The notes beneath the pieces were generated by a model, which was given only the letters and a program-made list of their open reading frames with translations, had not been told where the DNA came from and made no database searches. Source: Actinernus sp. WN-2022 (Eukaryota; Cnidaria; Anthozoa; Actiniaria; Actinernidae). From it: a stretch of DNA of 64,000 nucleotides. Shown piece after piece: positions 10,121 through 21,964 of this stretch. Where the stretch lies: positions 74,247,032 to 74,311,031 of the forward strand of contig JAOWCC010000936.1 of NCBI GenBank assembly GCA_030867875.1. The letters run 5' to 3'. The translations under genes were made by a program, and so were the position numbers. Positions within the stretch are counted from its first letter, which is position 1, and every line of letters begins with the position of its first letter.

Positions 10121-10658
10121 CTTGGAATGGATAGGAATTCTAACTACAGGTAGGATTGAAAAAAACATTGAGAACAAAACAGGAACATTATTGGCCTCTC
10201 GATTTTGGGGGGTCAGGTCTGAAAAACTAGATGACTTGTGGAAATCACATATTTTGGTCTGAAATAGGCTCAGCATTTTGAGACCCAAGGAGCACACCCC
10301 CACACAAACTTCTTGGAATTGGTGCATGACACCTCAATAATGGTAATACGGGTTGTATTTCTCAGGTTCTATTGGCCACTAACACATTGAAACAAGTAAC
10401 TTGTAAGTTAATGAATTCTATCACATACGAGAAAGTGCACATCGAAATTAGTAAGTTTACCAATTTTGGGGACGTTACCGTTGGATATTTACCCGATTTG
10501 TGGTGAGCTTTTAAATGTGGCAAAAATAAGAGACGTTTGTATGGATTGGAGGGATACGCTTGTCCATACAATGCCAATCCAATTTCCCACGTCTACTATT
10601 TTTGCGATTTTTGAAAGCCTGTTATTCAGTTTCTATTTACCAAATAATGCTCAAATTT

Positions 10659-10827
10659 AGCCTGTTCACAGGCTCTAGATACTGGAGAAAATGACGAAAA
10701 TAAAACGTGGCGAAAACAAAATGGCGGACGGAAACCATTCCCCCTCCCTTCACCTTCTCTACCCAGTCCTCCTCTTCTCTTTTGTCCGAATTGTTTTTAG
10801 TGTCCAGGGTCTATGAACAGGCTAGGT
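10659..10827. mobile_element. Short terminal-inverted-repeat element
   Basis: TAGCCTGTTCACAGGCTCTAGA at the left mirrors GGGTCTATGAACAGGCTA at the right, ~170 bp overall. No coding. Target duplication unclear. Confidence 0.55.
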
Positions 10828-11010
10828 CAAACTTGGCATTCTGACAAATTTCGATGTCGTCTTTAATTTTTTATGGAGAGGTCTTTTTTTATAGATTAAC
10901 TTTGGTCTGAAATAGTGTCAGCAACTCGGGCCCAGTCCCATCCTTTTTCAATTTGGCAATGGCCAATTGATCCATTGATCATCTGATTACTCATCCTTTT
11001 TGTCTTTTAG

Positions 11011-11120
11011 GTTTAGATGCAAGACAGAAAACGTGCCTTGTCTGATCGGATGCAGTTAACAGTTAATTGAAGTTTGTGAAACATAGCAGATACTAATAAT
11101 AAAGAAATAAATTAATGCAT
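11011..11120 (+). other. Possible 3' UTR exon and poly(A) signals of the chitin-binding gene
   Basis: A donor-like CAG|GTAGGA follows the stop codon (exon end 10149), and a pyrimidine-rich acceptor ends at 11010. AATAAA occurs at 11098-11103 and 11106-11111. The exon junction would lie under 50 nt after the stop, so it need not trigger nonsense-mediated decay. The 3' end is approximate. Confidence 0.35.
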
Positions 11121-12130
11121 AGTCCCAGTTAATTATTTTTAGGCCGGGGTTGTCGATCATTTGCTGACTGAGAAGTAAAGGGGAAAAGTAAATTGAAAAC
11201 TGAAACTGAAACGCCTTAATATTTTGCCGGTGCGCTCTTCCAGAAGCTGCTGACTCGGTTGATTAGGGGCGAAACAAATAAGATTTATGATTTTCAGGTT
11301 GGCTGTTCTGAGACAGTTGACTCAGTCAGTGTAAGAACGCACTTTTCACCTGGAAACTCGGATCATATCAGCGAAAATACTTAAACACTAAGTTACACAT
11401 TAAAGGGACCTCGGCTGAAAAAAAAGTTTGCTCCCAAATGTTTTTTTATGGATGTCTACATCTATTGTGTTTGTTTTCTGTAAATTGTGAACTAGCTTTT
11501 ATATCTCCTGCTGGTAATGGGATCCTGCTGTTATTTGTGGACCGATTTTCCTGTCAACAAAGTCATCGCTCACGTAAGGAATCGCTCACTTAATTAATTC
11601 ATGAAATGACAATATAAACTAACTAAAACCCTACCCTGAACCATAAAAAAACCTTAACCGGTCATTAAACAAGATCTTACCCACCGAGAGCTGGGTTCTC
11701 AAGAAAATGGTGAGGTAAAAAGATTTGAGATCGAACCCCGCTGCTTAGTTTAGTCGTGGAACCGGTAAAGTCCTAAGGCAAACGTCGCAACCACTCAGTA
11801 CACTAAACAACCATCGTCACTCAGTTGCTGTCATTTTAAAACTACTGCTAATCTATAATAGAAAATATATAAGCAAATACCGTGAACAAAAATCCTGCAA
11901 AAATACGTTGGATCCGAAGTGAGGACCTATGCAGCCAATTGTCATCATTTTTAAAGCTGGTGTGGCCAGCATAACTATATTTCTCGCAAAGCACTGACAC
12001 GTTTAGTTCAGATTTGCCTGGTTTTTGGCTTTTCGCCACACGTAATGACGTGTGACCCGATAACCATGCAAGCTTTTCTGTGAGCTTCTTCCGGGTCGGT
12101 AGTTCATTGGCACCGAAGCCCGCGTACTGT
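11121..12130. other. Intergenic sequence
   Basis: No gene, tandem repeat or clear element was recognised here. The stretch from about 11830 may belong to whatever unit carries the hammerhead at 12140-12200. Confidence 0.35.
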
Positions 12131-12139
12131 TCAGATTGT

Positions 12140-12200
12140 TTGCTATGCCATACTGACGAGTTCTAATAAGAACGAAACATCTGTCTATGCATGGCTGCAA
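12140..12200 (+). ncRNA. Hammerhead ribozyme, complete type I
   Basis: CTGACGA (12153-12159), stem II GTTCT-AATA-AGAAC (12160-12173, five perfect pairs with the preferred G-C closing pair), GAAAC (12174-12178), short stem III, and cleavage triplet GTC (12183-12185). Stem I pairs ATA/TAT next to the core, then GCC/GGC across a GCAT bulge, then TTGC/GCAA. All conserved core bases are present, so this is the best-formed ribozyme in the window. It is outside any recognised Penelope ORF, which suggests a retrozyme-like or orphan copy (inference). Confidence 0.8.
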
Positions 12201-12387
12201 TCTAGTCCGAGCGCTATTCGTGTCAGGCCTAGCTAACCGTAGTGCTTTGTGTTAAAATGTTACGTTGTATATCAGCTTTGCTGTAGTCTTCGGACGTTTC
12301 ATTCTTTAATAATAATAATTGCTAATCTATGTATTTTTAGCCAATCAGAATGAGTGAGCGATTCCTCTCCTCCTATTATTGCACACT

Positions 12388-12540
12388 GACGGAGCCGGGG
12401 TGGCGCAGTGGTTAAGCGCTTCGCCTTTCACCTCTGTGGCCCAGGTTCGATTCCCGGACGCGGCGCCATATGTGAGTTGAGTTTGTTGGCCCTTGCTCCG
12501 AGGGTTTTTCTCCGGGTTCTCCGGTTTTCCTCCCTCCATG
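12388..12540 (+). mobile_element. tRNA-derived SINE, second family
   Basis: A box TGGCGCAGTGGTTAAGCGC and B box GGTTCGATTCC lie at the expected spacing for a Pol III promoter, followed by a non-tRNA body. The anticodon arm and acceptor do not make a proper tRNA. The head resembles the fragment at 44465-44506 on the other strand. Confidence 0.75.
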
Positions 12541-12544
12541 GGGG

Positions 12545-12905
12545 AGGGGAGTACTCCCATATATAGAGTATACGGGTACGTGCCGCTCGACAGGGTATGG
12601 TTTTTGACAATTCTTAGCCTGGAACAGGGTATATAAATTACTGTTTTGGTCTGGAACAGGGTAGTAATATTTTTGAAGGGTCTCAGGACGGTTTGAGCTA
12701 TTCACGGTCCCTTGCCGCTGCAAACGCAGAGTCCGTTTATCTGTTTATGATTCGAGTGGAGCACAACGTCTCGCGCGTATCATATCAAACGCTAGCAAAA
12801 ACTGGAACAGGGTCGCAAAAATACAATTTCTTTGCCTGGAACAGGGTAAGGGTTTCAAGGGCTCAGCGGCACACCCCCATCCTAATTTTTAGGGAGTACC
12901 CCCCC
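12545..12905. mobile_element. Inverted-repeat element with GGGAGTACTCCC ends
   Basis: The left end (GGGGAGTACTCCC, then GGGTACGTGCCGCTCGACAG) is loosely mirrored by the right end (CTCAGCGGCACACCCCCATCC, then AGGGAGTACCCCC). GGAACAGGGTA recurs four times inside on the same strand. Confidence 0.45.
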
Positions 12906-13179
12906 CCCCCCCTCCCCCCACCCCGGTCCGAAAAACCAACCGAAATTCCAATTCGATCCTGGAGTTCGTCGGAATACCTAAATACAAGCCTTCTGGCTTG
13001 GGAGACCCGGTAACGGCTTCCTGTATCTTCGACGTAAAATAAACCATTTATTTTTATTTAAAAGAGCTATTGTTTTATGACAATAGAGGCGGCGCGTAGG
13101 AAATTTAAATGACTTGTGGACATGAAAATCAGTCCATAACTGACATCTATAGTGCACAATTTACAGGAGACACATGCAC

Positions 13180-13310
13180 ATAACGTCACGGCGGCCATGT
13201 TGGTGTACCTTTAACAATAGATTCTTCGTTAGCTTCTTTTGTTAGGTACACCAACATGGCCGCCATTCCCTTTGTCATTTGAATCTCTGGGGATTGAGTG
13301 CAACCCATCT
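13180..13310 (-). mobile_element. GGCGGCCATGTTGG-type palindromic MITE, copy 2
   Basis: Reverse orientation relative to the copy at 9370. GGCGGCCATGTTGGTGTACC faces GGTACACCAACATGGCCGCC around a centre with ATTCTTCGTTAGCTTCTTTT, so the copy folds into a hairpin. Confidence 0.65.
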
Positions 13311-13525
13311 ATAGATTTGGTGTCCATAAGGAACATTTGAGAGCAAACATTGTTTTTCAGACGAGGTTCCCGTTAAGGTATAAGGCTAATAATATGTTGG
13401 CAACAAATGTTGAACCGTGTATCATCGGCTTAAGACTGGCCTGGAAAGCAGTACGGGGCGCTCTCATCTTGCTTGAAGGGGCTCAGACCCAGAGTGGGCG
13501 ACGGGCAAAGAAAATGGACAAGGGG

Positions 13526-13552
13526 GAGGTGGGGGGGGGGGGGGGGGGGGGG
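13526..13552 (+). repeat. Poly-G tract
   Basis: A G-only run of about 23 bases. It creates false glycine-rich frames and its length may be an assembly estimate. Confidence 0.85.
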
Positions 13553-13921
13553 GAGAATGAGTATGAGTACCCGTTCCTATTCTCCCCTTTTTATGTCCGT
13601 CGCCCACTCACTGCATGCCCCTGGGTACCCGAGGATGGGCCAGATCACGAAAATTCAAAACACAACTTAATCGTTTCCCCGAGAGAATAAGGAGAAACTG
13701 AGAGAGAAGGCAGAAAACTCGAAATTGCTGCCTTTTTCAAAATGCTCTTAAAACCCCAACGAAAAGATCTACCGACTCAAGTTCTTGATATTCTTTTGTA
13801 TATCAGCTTTGCTGTTGTCCTCGGACTTTTCATATTCTGTTACAGTTGAACCTCTCTATGCGACCACCTCTCTTAAGCGACCACTTACCAAAAAAACGTT
13901 TTGCTCGTAAGCGACCACGAC

Positions 13922-14482
13922 TAGGCATGAATAGATTGTGCTAGCAAATCCAGCCAAAGTTGCTCCAAAAAAAGGCTAAAAGTTGCTCAAAAGTTGCCAA
14001 AAATTGAAAAAGTTGCCACCAAAATTTGAAAAAGTTGCTCACTTTGGCGAGCCATTTTATTCTAGATAACAACTTAAAACATGGAATGTTGGATGTGTAA
14101 TTCAATATAATCTTAAAGTTCAACATAACTACCAATAGTAGTACTTTCTAATGTGATATTGACCATGGAGCGAATAACCGCTGGATAATTCGCGGGCGAT
14201 ATTAAATAGATAGCTGCTGTCCAGTTTGCGTGGGCGCGCGTAAAGCCAGTTTTATTTTATTTGTATATCATTTATCAATTAACTATCCTTAGTTTTGACC
14301 AATTTTAATAAAAACCTTCTAAATAAAGACCTTTTTGATAGTTTGGATCAGTTTTATACCGATTTGTTGCTCAAAAGTTGCCAAGGAAGGCAAAAGTTGC
14401 TCTAGGTTGCTCGCACTACAAAAAGTTGCTCAAAACGCTAAAAGTTGCTCAAAAGTTGCCGAGCACAATCTATTTATGCCTA
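13922..14482. mobile_element. Non-autonomous hAT-like element with 8-bp target duplication
   Basis: Imperfect terminal inverted repeats begin TAGGCATGAATAGATTGTGCT and end with its near-complement. ACCACGAC flanks both ends (13914-13921 and 14483-14490), an exact 8-bp duplication as made by hAT transposases. Both subterminal parts carry many AGTTGCTC and AAAAGTTGCC words. No transposase is encoded. It interrupts an older repeat with GCGACCACCTCTC words. Confidence 0.75.
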
Positions 14483-14567
14483 ACCACGACTCCCACCTTT
14501 TGGGCTTGGGAGTTGGATTTTTTGCAAATAAAGTATATGATACGGAAGCCGATAGGGGTCACACGTT

Positions 14568-14959
14568 GGCGCTTCCACTTTGGCACTTCCACTCAGGCGC
14601 TTCCACTCAGGCGCTTCCACTCAGGCGCTTCCACTCAGGCGCTTCCACTCAGGCGCTTCCACTCAGGCGCTTCCACTCAGGCGCTTCCACTCAGGCGCTT
14701 CCACTCAGGCGCTTCCACTCAGGCGCTTCCACTCAGGCGCTTCCACTCAGGCGCTTCCACTCAGGCGCTTCCACTCAGGCGCTTCCACTCAGGCGCTTCC
14801 ACTCAGGCGCTTCCACTCAGGCGCTTCCACTCAGGCGCTTCCACTCAGGCGCTTCCACTCAGGCGCTTCCACTCAGGCGCTTCCACTCAGGCGCTCCCAC
14901 TCAGGCGCTTCCACTCAGGCGCTTCCACTCAGGCGCTTCCACTCAGGCGCTTCCACTCA
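14568..14959 (+). repeat. 14-bp tandem array A, 28 units
   Basis: GGCGCTTCCACTCA repeated exactly 28 times in register (392 bp). The first unit ends CTTT and the second reads GGCACTT, variants shared with arrays B and C; one later unit has CTCC. It is followed by GGCGCAGTGC. All three frames encode the same 14-residue repeat, an artefact of the period. Confidence 0.95.
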
Positions 14960-15002
14960 GGCGCAGTGCAGTCGAGAGAGCTTGGAAACTAGTTTGTCGA
15001 CA

Positions 15003-16750
15003 ACATAAGTTGCTTTCTCCTTAGATGCGAACAAGTCCGGTAAGTAATGCTTTAAAGCTACTTTGTTTGTCGTTCATGTTCACGTGAATGTTATGAGTTA
15101 AATCTTTGAAGAACTTATTTTGCAAACGCAGCTAGATCGTGTTTTTTTTTGATTGACGAATGACGTCCACCAAAACACGACTCTTCTGTTGAGAATTGGA
15201 AGTGTAAGATCCAAGACTATCAGGATGGCATGCATATGTATATATTATGAGTGAATTCTTGGGTTGCAACCAATCCCCAGAGATTGAAATAACAAAGCCG
15301 CGGCGGCCATGTTGGTGGAACTAACAAAAGAAGCTAACGAGGAATCCTTTGTTAACTTCCACCAACATGGCGGCGATGACGTAACGTGCAAACCATCAAT
15401 AAACGTGTTGTTATGTGAAATCCATGTTATCTTGTTCCAGAGGTATTAATTCAGATTTGTGGAATATGCAAATTAGTTAATTAATGCTGTCTGTGAATTA
15501 AGTTGTGCTCACATCACGAAATAAACAATTTATATACAAATAATTGCAAACTTTGTACAAATGTAGTAATAAAAAAGCATATAATCATGCAAGCCACAAT
15601 ATTTATTTTTCTTTTAGTTATTAGGGAATGTTCATTTCATATGAGGAACAGGGGGCCTTGGGTTTTGTTTTGCACTAGGTTTTCCCTCTACTATGAGGGG
15701 GAGGGGGGACTCAAACAGTTGAAATGATGGATGGGGTGCTATGAAAATTGTACTCGCAATTCCGATATCTTCATGCCCCCTCCTCATATTAATGAACATT
15801 CTCTTATTATGCTTTATAATATAAATTACGGGAACATCATCCTAAGAATGTGCAATTTCATTGGCTGCTCGGTGTGCTTGATTTTCTTTTAATGATAAAT
15901 TCGTACATAGAATTTTATATTATAAAATAGATATGTACATGTAGATAGTTCTCCTGAGCTATATAACAAAATAATACTTTCAAAGTATTGAAAAACTGTT
16001 ACATGTAAAATTAAAGTTGTACTTGCATTACTCCTGCATCCACAGTTTGTCAAGACCTTGAGGGTATTTTGTTATATTTATAGAACATGGAAAACCATCT
16101 TCATGTGTTATTAGTACATCTTCATTATGTGAAGTTGTACATCAGTTGTTTTCGTAGAGGGAAAACCTAGTGCAAAACAAAACCCAAGGCCCCCTTTGTA
16201 AACTCCAGTATTTTTTAAGAGTCCCTGTTCCTCATATGAAATGAACATTCCCTAATAACTAAAAGAAAAAAGAAATATTGTGGCTTGCATGATTATATGC
16301 TTTTTTATTACTACATTTGTACAAAGTTTGCAAATATTTGTATATAAATTATTTATTTCGTGATGTGTGCACAACTTAATTTACAGACAGCATTAATCAA
16401 CTAATTATTTGCATATTCCACAAATCTGAATTAATACCTCTGGAACAAGATAACATGGATTTCACATAACAACATGTTTATTCACTCATAATATATACAT
16501 ATGCATGATATCCTGATAGTCTTGGATCTTACACTTCCAATTCTCAATAGAAGAGTCGTGTTTTGGTGGACGTCTTCGTCAATCAAGAAAAACACGATCT
16601 GCATTTGCAAAATAAGTTCTTCAAACATTTAACTCATAACATTCACGTGAACGACAAACAAAGCAGCTTAAAAGCATTACTTACCGGACTTGTTCGCATC
16701 TAGAAGGGCAGGAGGAGAACAATCACAAAGTAGAAAGCAACTTATAGTTA
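15003..16750. repeat. Large imperfect palindrome inside foldback element 1
   Basis: The left arm (about 15020-15697) is mirrored by the right arm (about 16157-16712): for example AGATGCGAACAAGTCCGGTA at 15023 faces TACCGGACTTGTTCGCATCT near 16683. The ~460-bp centre is not obviously paired. The left arm carries a 144-bp insertion absent from element 2. Confidence 0.8.
15256..15399 (+). mobile_element. GGCGGCCATGTTGG-type palindromic MITE, copy 3, with an empty site nearby
   Basis: Element 1 carries 144 bp between GTGAA (ending 15255) and TAAACG (from 15400). Foldback element 2 reads GTGAATAAACG without a gap at about 18909. The insert has the GGCGGCCATGTTGGTGGAAC arms and the AGAAGCTAACGAGGAATCC centre of this family, so it arrived after the two elements separated. 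Confidence 0.8.
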
Positions 16751-18103
16751 AACAAGAGGCCCTGAGTGGCCTTAACTCGGGCCACCTAGAAATAGGTTAA
16801 TTTATAATACATGGAGTTCTAGCATATTTTTGTGCCATAACATGGTTTGTGCTAGGGGAACTGGATAATTGATTCACTACTCATGCTCGTGATAATTTAC
16901 ATATAATGGAATGGACCTTTTACAGGACTGCAATCACATGGTTGTACTAGATGGCAAACAAATCTTATTTCATATATTTAAAGACACTTGTATGAGATTG
17001 GTAGTGTTTAATTAACAAAACCTGTTTGTAAATGCTATTTTTCACCTTCTTCCAATTCTCAACCCCCAAAGGTGGTCATGGTCCCTTACGGGAGCTTCTA
17101 ATTACAAAGTTTTACTGATAATAGGCCCTTTGCAGGACAAGAGCAAGCCAAAATTAGTAAAAAGCCCAAGTTTTAGGTTCATATCTTTAAAACTGAAGGA
17201 ATGGCAATTTTTTGAAAACTCTATAATTTAGCTTACTTTAACAGACTTCACCCTGCATCTCCCCTGCTAGTTTTTGACTAGTCCCTAATGTTTAATAAAA
17301 TATTGTGTGTTGATTTCATGCATGTAAACCACTTGGAAAATAACTATTTAAAGAGGGACACTCACTAACACTAGGCTGTTTTCTATTGTTGGGTAGGCCA
17401 ATACTATCGCTCGTTTCGAGAAGTTCAACCCGACTCCTTTCCACGTAGGTTGTGGAATACAACTGGAATGTCTTATGATAATCTCGATTTCCATTGGCCG
17501 AGAAAAACGAGACGGTAAACATTTGAGGTTCATTGTAGATTTCAGATTGTCCATTTCCTATTGTTAACGGAAAGAGAAGGCGAAGTGAAGAAAGTAAAAT
17601 AAATTCCTTCTTCGAGGGTATATAAAATCAAAAGTTTCTTTAGGATAAATAAGGTAGATTTATTGAACGGCAAATTCAAGGTCTTCGATCTGTGCAGTCC
17701 AGAAAAATAAGATGAAGTCAAAGCCGGAGTTTGAAGCCCGTTCGTATCAATCGTCGGCGAACAAAAAAACTGCGTGACGCGAAGCGAGGACAAAGTGTCG
17801 AAGAGCAAGCGTCGCTTCGCTCCTCGGTGGAAAAGCTTCGTGCCTAAGCTTTGCGAAGTGAGAACCTCTGGTACCCAGGGTAGAGTTCACGCCATATCCT
17901 GCTAGATTTTCGTTCCCGAATTCATAAAAACGTGTGCATATAATATTTTAAAAGGACCCTGTCAGATCTTGAACTGAGAAATCGCTAGAAATCGGGTCAT
18001 TTCTACTATACTTTCGAGAGGTTAATAACAATGAATAACAACACAACCACAGTCAATTGGTATAAAAGTTATCATGTTCAGTTTAGCTACTTACATTTAC
18101 AAA
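16751..18103 (+). other. Unique tail of foldback element 1
   Basis: About 1.35 kb between palindrome and nested element, closely similar to 20285-21590 in element 2. No protein was recognised in any frame. The two tails differ by a ~55-bp deletion in element 2 near 21287 and a replaced block near 20980-21007. Confidence 0.6.
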
Positions 18104-18136
18104 CTGTTGTACGGAAGCCGATAGGGGTCACACGTT

Positions 18137-18598
18137 GGCGCTTCCACTTTGGCACTTCCACTCAGGCGCTTCCACTCAGGCGCTTCCACTCAGGCGCTTC
18201 CACTCAGGCGCTTCCACTCAGGCGCTTCCACTCAGGCGCTTCCACTCAGGCGCTTCCACTCAGGCGCTTCCACTCAGGCGCTTCCACTCAGGCGCTTCCA
18301 CTCAGGCGCTTCCACTCAGGCGCTTCCACTCAGGCGCTTCCACTCAGGCGCTTCCACTCAGGCGCTTCCACTCAGGCGCTTCCACTCAGGCGCTTCCACT
18401 CAGGCGCTTCCACTCAGGCGCTTCCACTCAGGCGCTTCCACTCAGGCGCTTCCACTCAGGCGCTTCCACTCAGGCGCTTCCACTCAGGCGCTTCCACTAA
18501 GGCGCTTCCACTCAGGCGCTTCCACTCAGGCGCTTCCACTCAGGCGCTTCCACTCAGGCGCTTCCACTCAGGCGCTTCCACTCAGGCGCTTCCACTCA
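18137..18598 (+). repeat. 14-bp tandem array B, 33 units
   Basis: Exactly 33 units of GGCGCTTCCACTCA in register (462 bp), with the same first-unit variants as array A and one unit reading CTAA. Followed by GGCGCAGTGC. Confidence 0.95.
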
Positions 18599-18689
18599 GG
18601 CGCAGTGCAGTCGAGAGAGCTTGAAACTAGTTTGTCGACAACTTGGCGTCCTTGAGTTCTACTTTGTGATTGTTCCCCTCCTTCCCTTT

Positions 18690-20265
18690 TAGATGCGAAC
18701 AAGTCCGGTAAGTAATGCTTTTAAGCTGCTTTGTTTGTCGTTCACGTGAATGTTATGAGTTAAATCTTTGAAGAACTTATTTTGCAAACGCAGATCGTGT
18801 TTTTCTTGATTGACGAATGACGTCCACCAAAACACGACTCTTCTGTTGAGAATTGGAAGTGTAAGATCCAAGACTATCAGGATATCATACATATGTATAT
18901 ATTATGAGTGAATAAACGTGTTGTTATGTGAAATCCATGTTATCTTGTTCTAGAGGTATTAATTCAGATTTGTGGAATATGCAAATTAGTTGATTAATGC
19001 TGTCTGTGAATTAAGTTGTGCTCACATCACGAAATAAATAATTTATATACAAATAATTGCAAACTTTGTACAAATGTAGTAATAAAAAAGCATATAATCA
19101 TGCAAGCCACAATATTTCTTTTTTCTTTTAGTTATTAGGGAATGTTCATTTCATATGATGAACAGGGACTCTTAAAAAATACTGGAGTTTACAAAGGGGG
19201 CCTTGGGTTTTGTTTTGCACTAGGTTTTCCCTCTACTATGAGGGGGAGGGGGACTCAAACAGTTGAAATGATGGATGGGGTGCTATGAAAATTGTACTCG
19301 CAATTCCGATATCTTCATGCCCCCTCCTCATATTAATGAACATTCTCTTATTATGCTTTATAATATAAATTACGGGAACATGCATCATCCTAAGAATGTG
19401 CAATTTCATTGGCTGCTCTGTGTGCTTGATTTTCTTTTAATGTTAAATTCGTACATAGAATTTTATATTATAAAATAGATATGTACATGTAGATAGTTCT
19501 CCTGTCCTATAACAAAATAATACTTTCAAAGTATTGAAAAACTGTTACATGGAAAATTAAAGTTGTACTTGCATTACTCCTGCATCCACAGTTTGTCAAG
19601 ACCTTGAGGGTATTTTGTTTTATTTATAGAACATGGAAAACCATCTTCATGTGTTATTAGTACATCTTCATTATGTGAAGTTGTACATTGTTTTCGTAGA
19701 GGGAAAACATTAGTGCAAAACAAAACCCAAGGGCCCCTTTTGTAAACTCCAGTATTTTTTAAGAGTCCCTGTTCCTCATATGAAATGAACATTCTCTAAT
19801 AACTAAAAGAAAAAAGAAATATTGTGGCTTGCATGATTATATGCTTTTTTATTACTACATTTGTACAAAGTTTGCAAATATTTGTATATAAATTATTTAT
19901 TTCGTGATGTGTGCACAACTTAATTCACAGACAGCATTAATCAACTAATTATTTGCATATTCCAAAAAATCTGAATTAATATCTCTGGAACAAGATAACA
20001 TGGATTTCACATAACAACACGTTTATTCACTCATAATATATACATATGCATGATATCCTGATAGTCTTGGATCTTACACTTCCAATTCTCAACAGAAGAG
20101 TCGTGTTTTGGTGGACGTCTTCGTCAATCAAGAAAAACACGATCTGCGTTTGCAAAATAAGTTCTTCAAAGATTTAACTCATAACATTCACGTGAACGAC
20201 AAACAAAGCAGCTTAAAAGCATTACTTACCGGACTTGTTCGCATCTAGAAGGGCAGGAGGAGAAC
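18690..20265. repeat. Large imperfect palindrome inside foldback element 2
   Basis: Left arm about 18690-19240 and right arm about 19690-20250 are reverse complements with scattered changes, around a ~450-bp centre. It is the counterpart of 15003-16750 without the 144-bp MITE. Confidence 0.8.
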
Positions 20266-21650
20266 AATCACAAAGTAGAAAGCAACTTATAGTTAAACAA
20301 GAGGCCCTGAGTGGCCTTAACTCGGGCCACCTAGAAATAGGTTAATTTATAATACATGGAGTTCTAGCATATTTTTGTGCCATAACATGGTTTGTGCTAG
20401 GGGAACTGGATAATTGATTAACTACTCATGCTCGTGATAATTTACATATAATGTAATGGACCTTTTACAGGACTGCAATCACATGGTTGTACTAGATGGC
20501 AAACAAATCTTATTTCATATATTTAAAGGCACTTGTATGAGATTGGTAGTGTTATTAACAAAACCTGTTTGTAAATGCTATTTTTCACGTTCTTCCAATT
20601 CTCAACCCCCAAAGGTGGTCATGGTCCCTTACGGGAGCTTCTAATTACAAAGTTTTACTGATAATAGGCCCTTTGCAGGACAAGAGCAAGCCAAAATTAG
20701 TAAAAAGCCCAAGTTTTAGGTTCATATCTTTAAAACTGAAGGAATGGCAAATTTTTGAAAACTCTATAATTTAGCTTACTTTAACAGACTTCACCCTGCA
20801 TCTCCCCTGCTAGTTTTTTACTAGTCCCTAATGTTTAATAAAATATTGTGTGTTGATTTCATGCATGTAAACCACTTGGAAAATAACTATTTAAAGAGGG
20901 TAACACTACACTGTTTTGTATTGTTGGGTAGGCCAATACTATCGCTCGTTTCGAGAAGTTCAACCCGACTCCTTTCCTGCCGCCGAAAAACGATTACAGC
21001 GCCACGGTATCTCGATTTCCATTGGCCGAGAAAAACGAGACGGTAAACATTTGAGATTCATTGTAGATTTCAGATTGTCCATTTCCTATTGTTAACGGAA
21101 AGACTGAAGGCGAAGTGAAGAAAGTAAAATAAATTCCTTCTTCGAGGGTATATAAAATCAAAAGTTTCTTTAGGATAAATAAGGTAGATTTATTGAACGG
21201 CAATTTCAAGGTCTTCGATCTGTGCAGTCCAGAAAAATAAGATGAAGTCAAAGCCGGAGTTTGAAGCCCGTTCGTATCAATCGTCGAAGCGTCGTTTCGC
21301 TCCTCGGTGGAAAAGCTTCGTGCCTAAGCTTTGCGAAGTCAGAACCTCTGTTACCCAGGGTAGAGTTCACGCCATATCCTGCTAGATTTTCGTTCCCGAA
21401 TTTATAAAAACGTGTGCATATAATATTTTAAAAGGACCCTGTCAGATCGAGAACTGAGAAATCGCGAGAAATCGGGTCATTTCTACTATACTTTCGAGAG
21501 GTTAATAACAATGACTAACAACACAACCACAGTCAATTGGTATAAAAGTTATCATGTTCAGTTTAGCTACTTACATTTACAAACTGTTGTCTCACTCTTA
21601 GTCTTATAAGGTTAGTCCTATTAGTGTTGATCAGATCTTAGCACTGCGCC

Positions 21651-21888
21651 TGAGTGGAAGCGCCTGAGTGGAAGCGCCTGAGTGGAAGCGCCTGAGTGGA
21701 AGCGCCTGAGTGGAAGCGCCTGAGTGGAAGCGCCTGAGTGGAAGCGCCTGAGTGGAAGCGCCTGAGTGGAAGCGCCTGAGTGGAAGCGCCTGAGTGGAAG
21801 CGCCTGAGTGGAAGCGCCTGAGTGGAAGCGCCTGAGTGGAAGCGCCTGAGTGGAAGCGCCTGAGTGGAAGTGCCAAAGTGGAAGCGCC
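21651..21888 (-). repeat. 14-bp tandem array C, 17 units
   Basis: The array on the minus strand, 238 bp, 17 units, bounded by GCACTGCGCC inside and the shared terminus outside. The two outermost units carry the same variants as arrays A and B. Confidence 0.95.
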
Positions 21889-21964
21889 AACGTGTGACCC
21901 CTATCGGCTTCCGTACTGTTGTCTCACTCTTAGTCTTATAAGCTTAGTCCTAAATAATTATTAG

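Larger units (their letters stand above)
18110..21915. mobile_element. Foldback element 2 (nested), complete, 6-bp target duplication
   Basis: A 3806-bp copy of the same family with the TACGGAAGCC terminus at both ends and CTGTTG at 18104-18109 and 21916-21921. Inside element 2, the same CTGTTGTCTCACTCTTAG sequence follows the tail at about 21585, so it inserted into the homologous region of a sister element. Order: array B (33 units), palindrome, tail, array C (17 units, inverted). No transposase frame. Confidence 0.87.

Noticed and set aside
14568..14959. CRISPR array
   Set aside because: Units abut with no spacers, and the context is a eukaryotic transposon end.
14335..15024. A 229-codon open frame with ALPLRRFHSGASTQ repeats, and similar frames at 18031-18655 and on the minus strand at 21621-22231
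   Set aside because: The 14-bp period makes all three frames read the same 14-residue repeat without stops. No start context, domain or non-repeat coding supports a gene.
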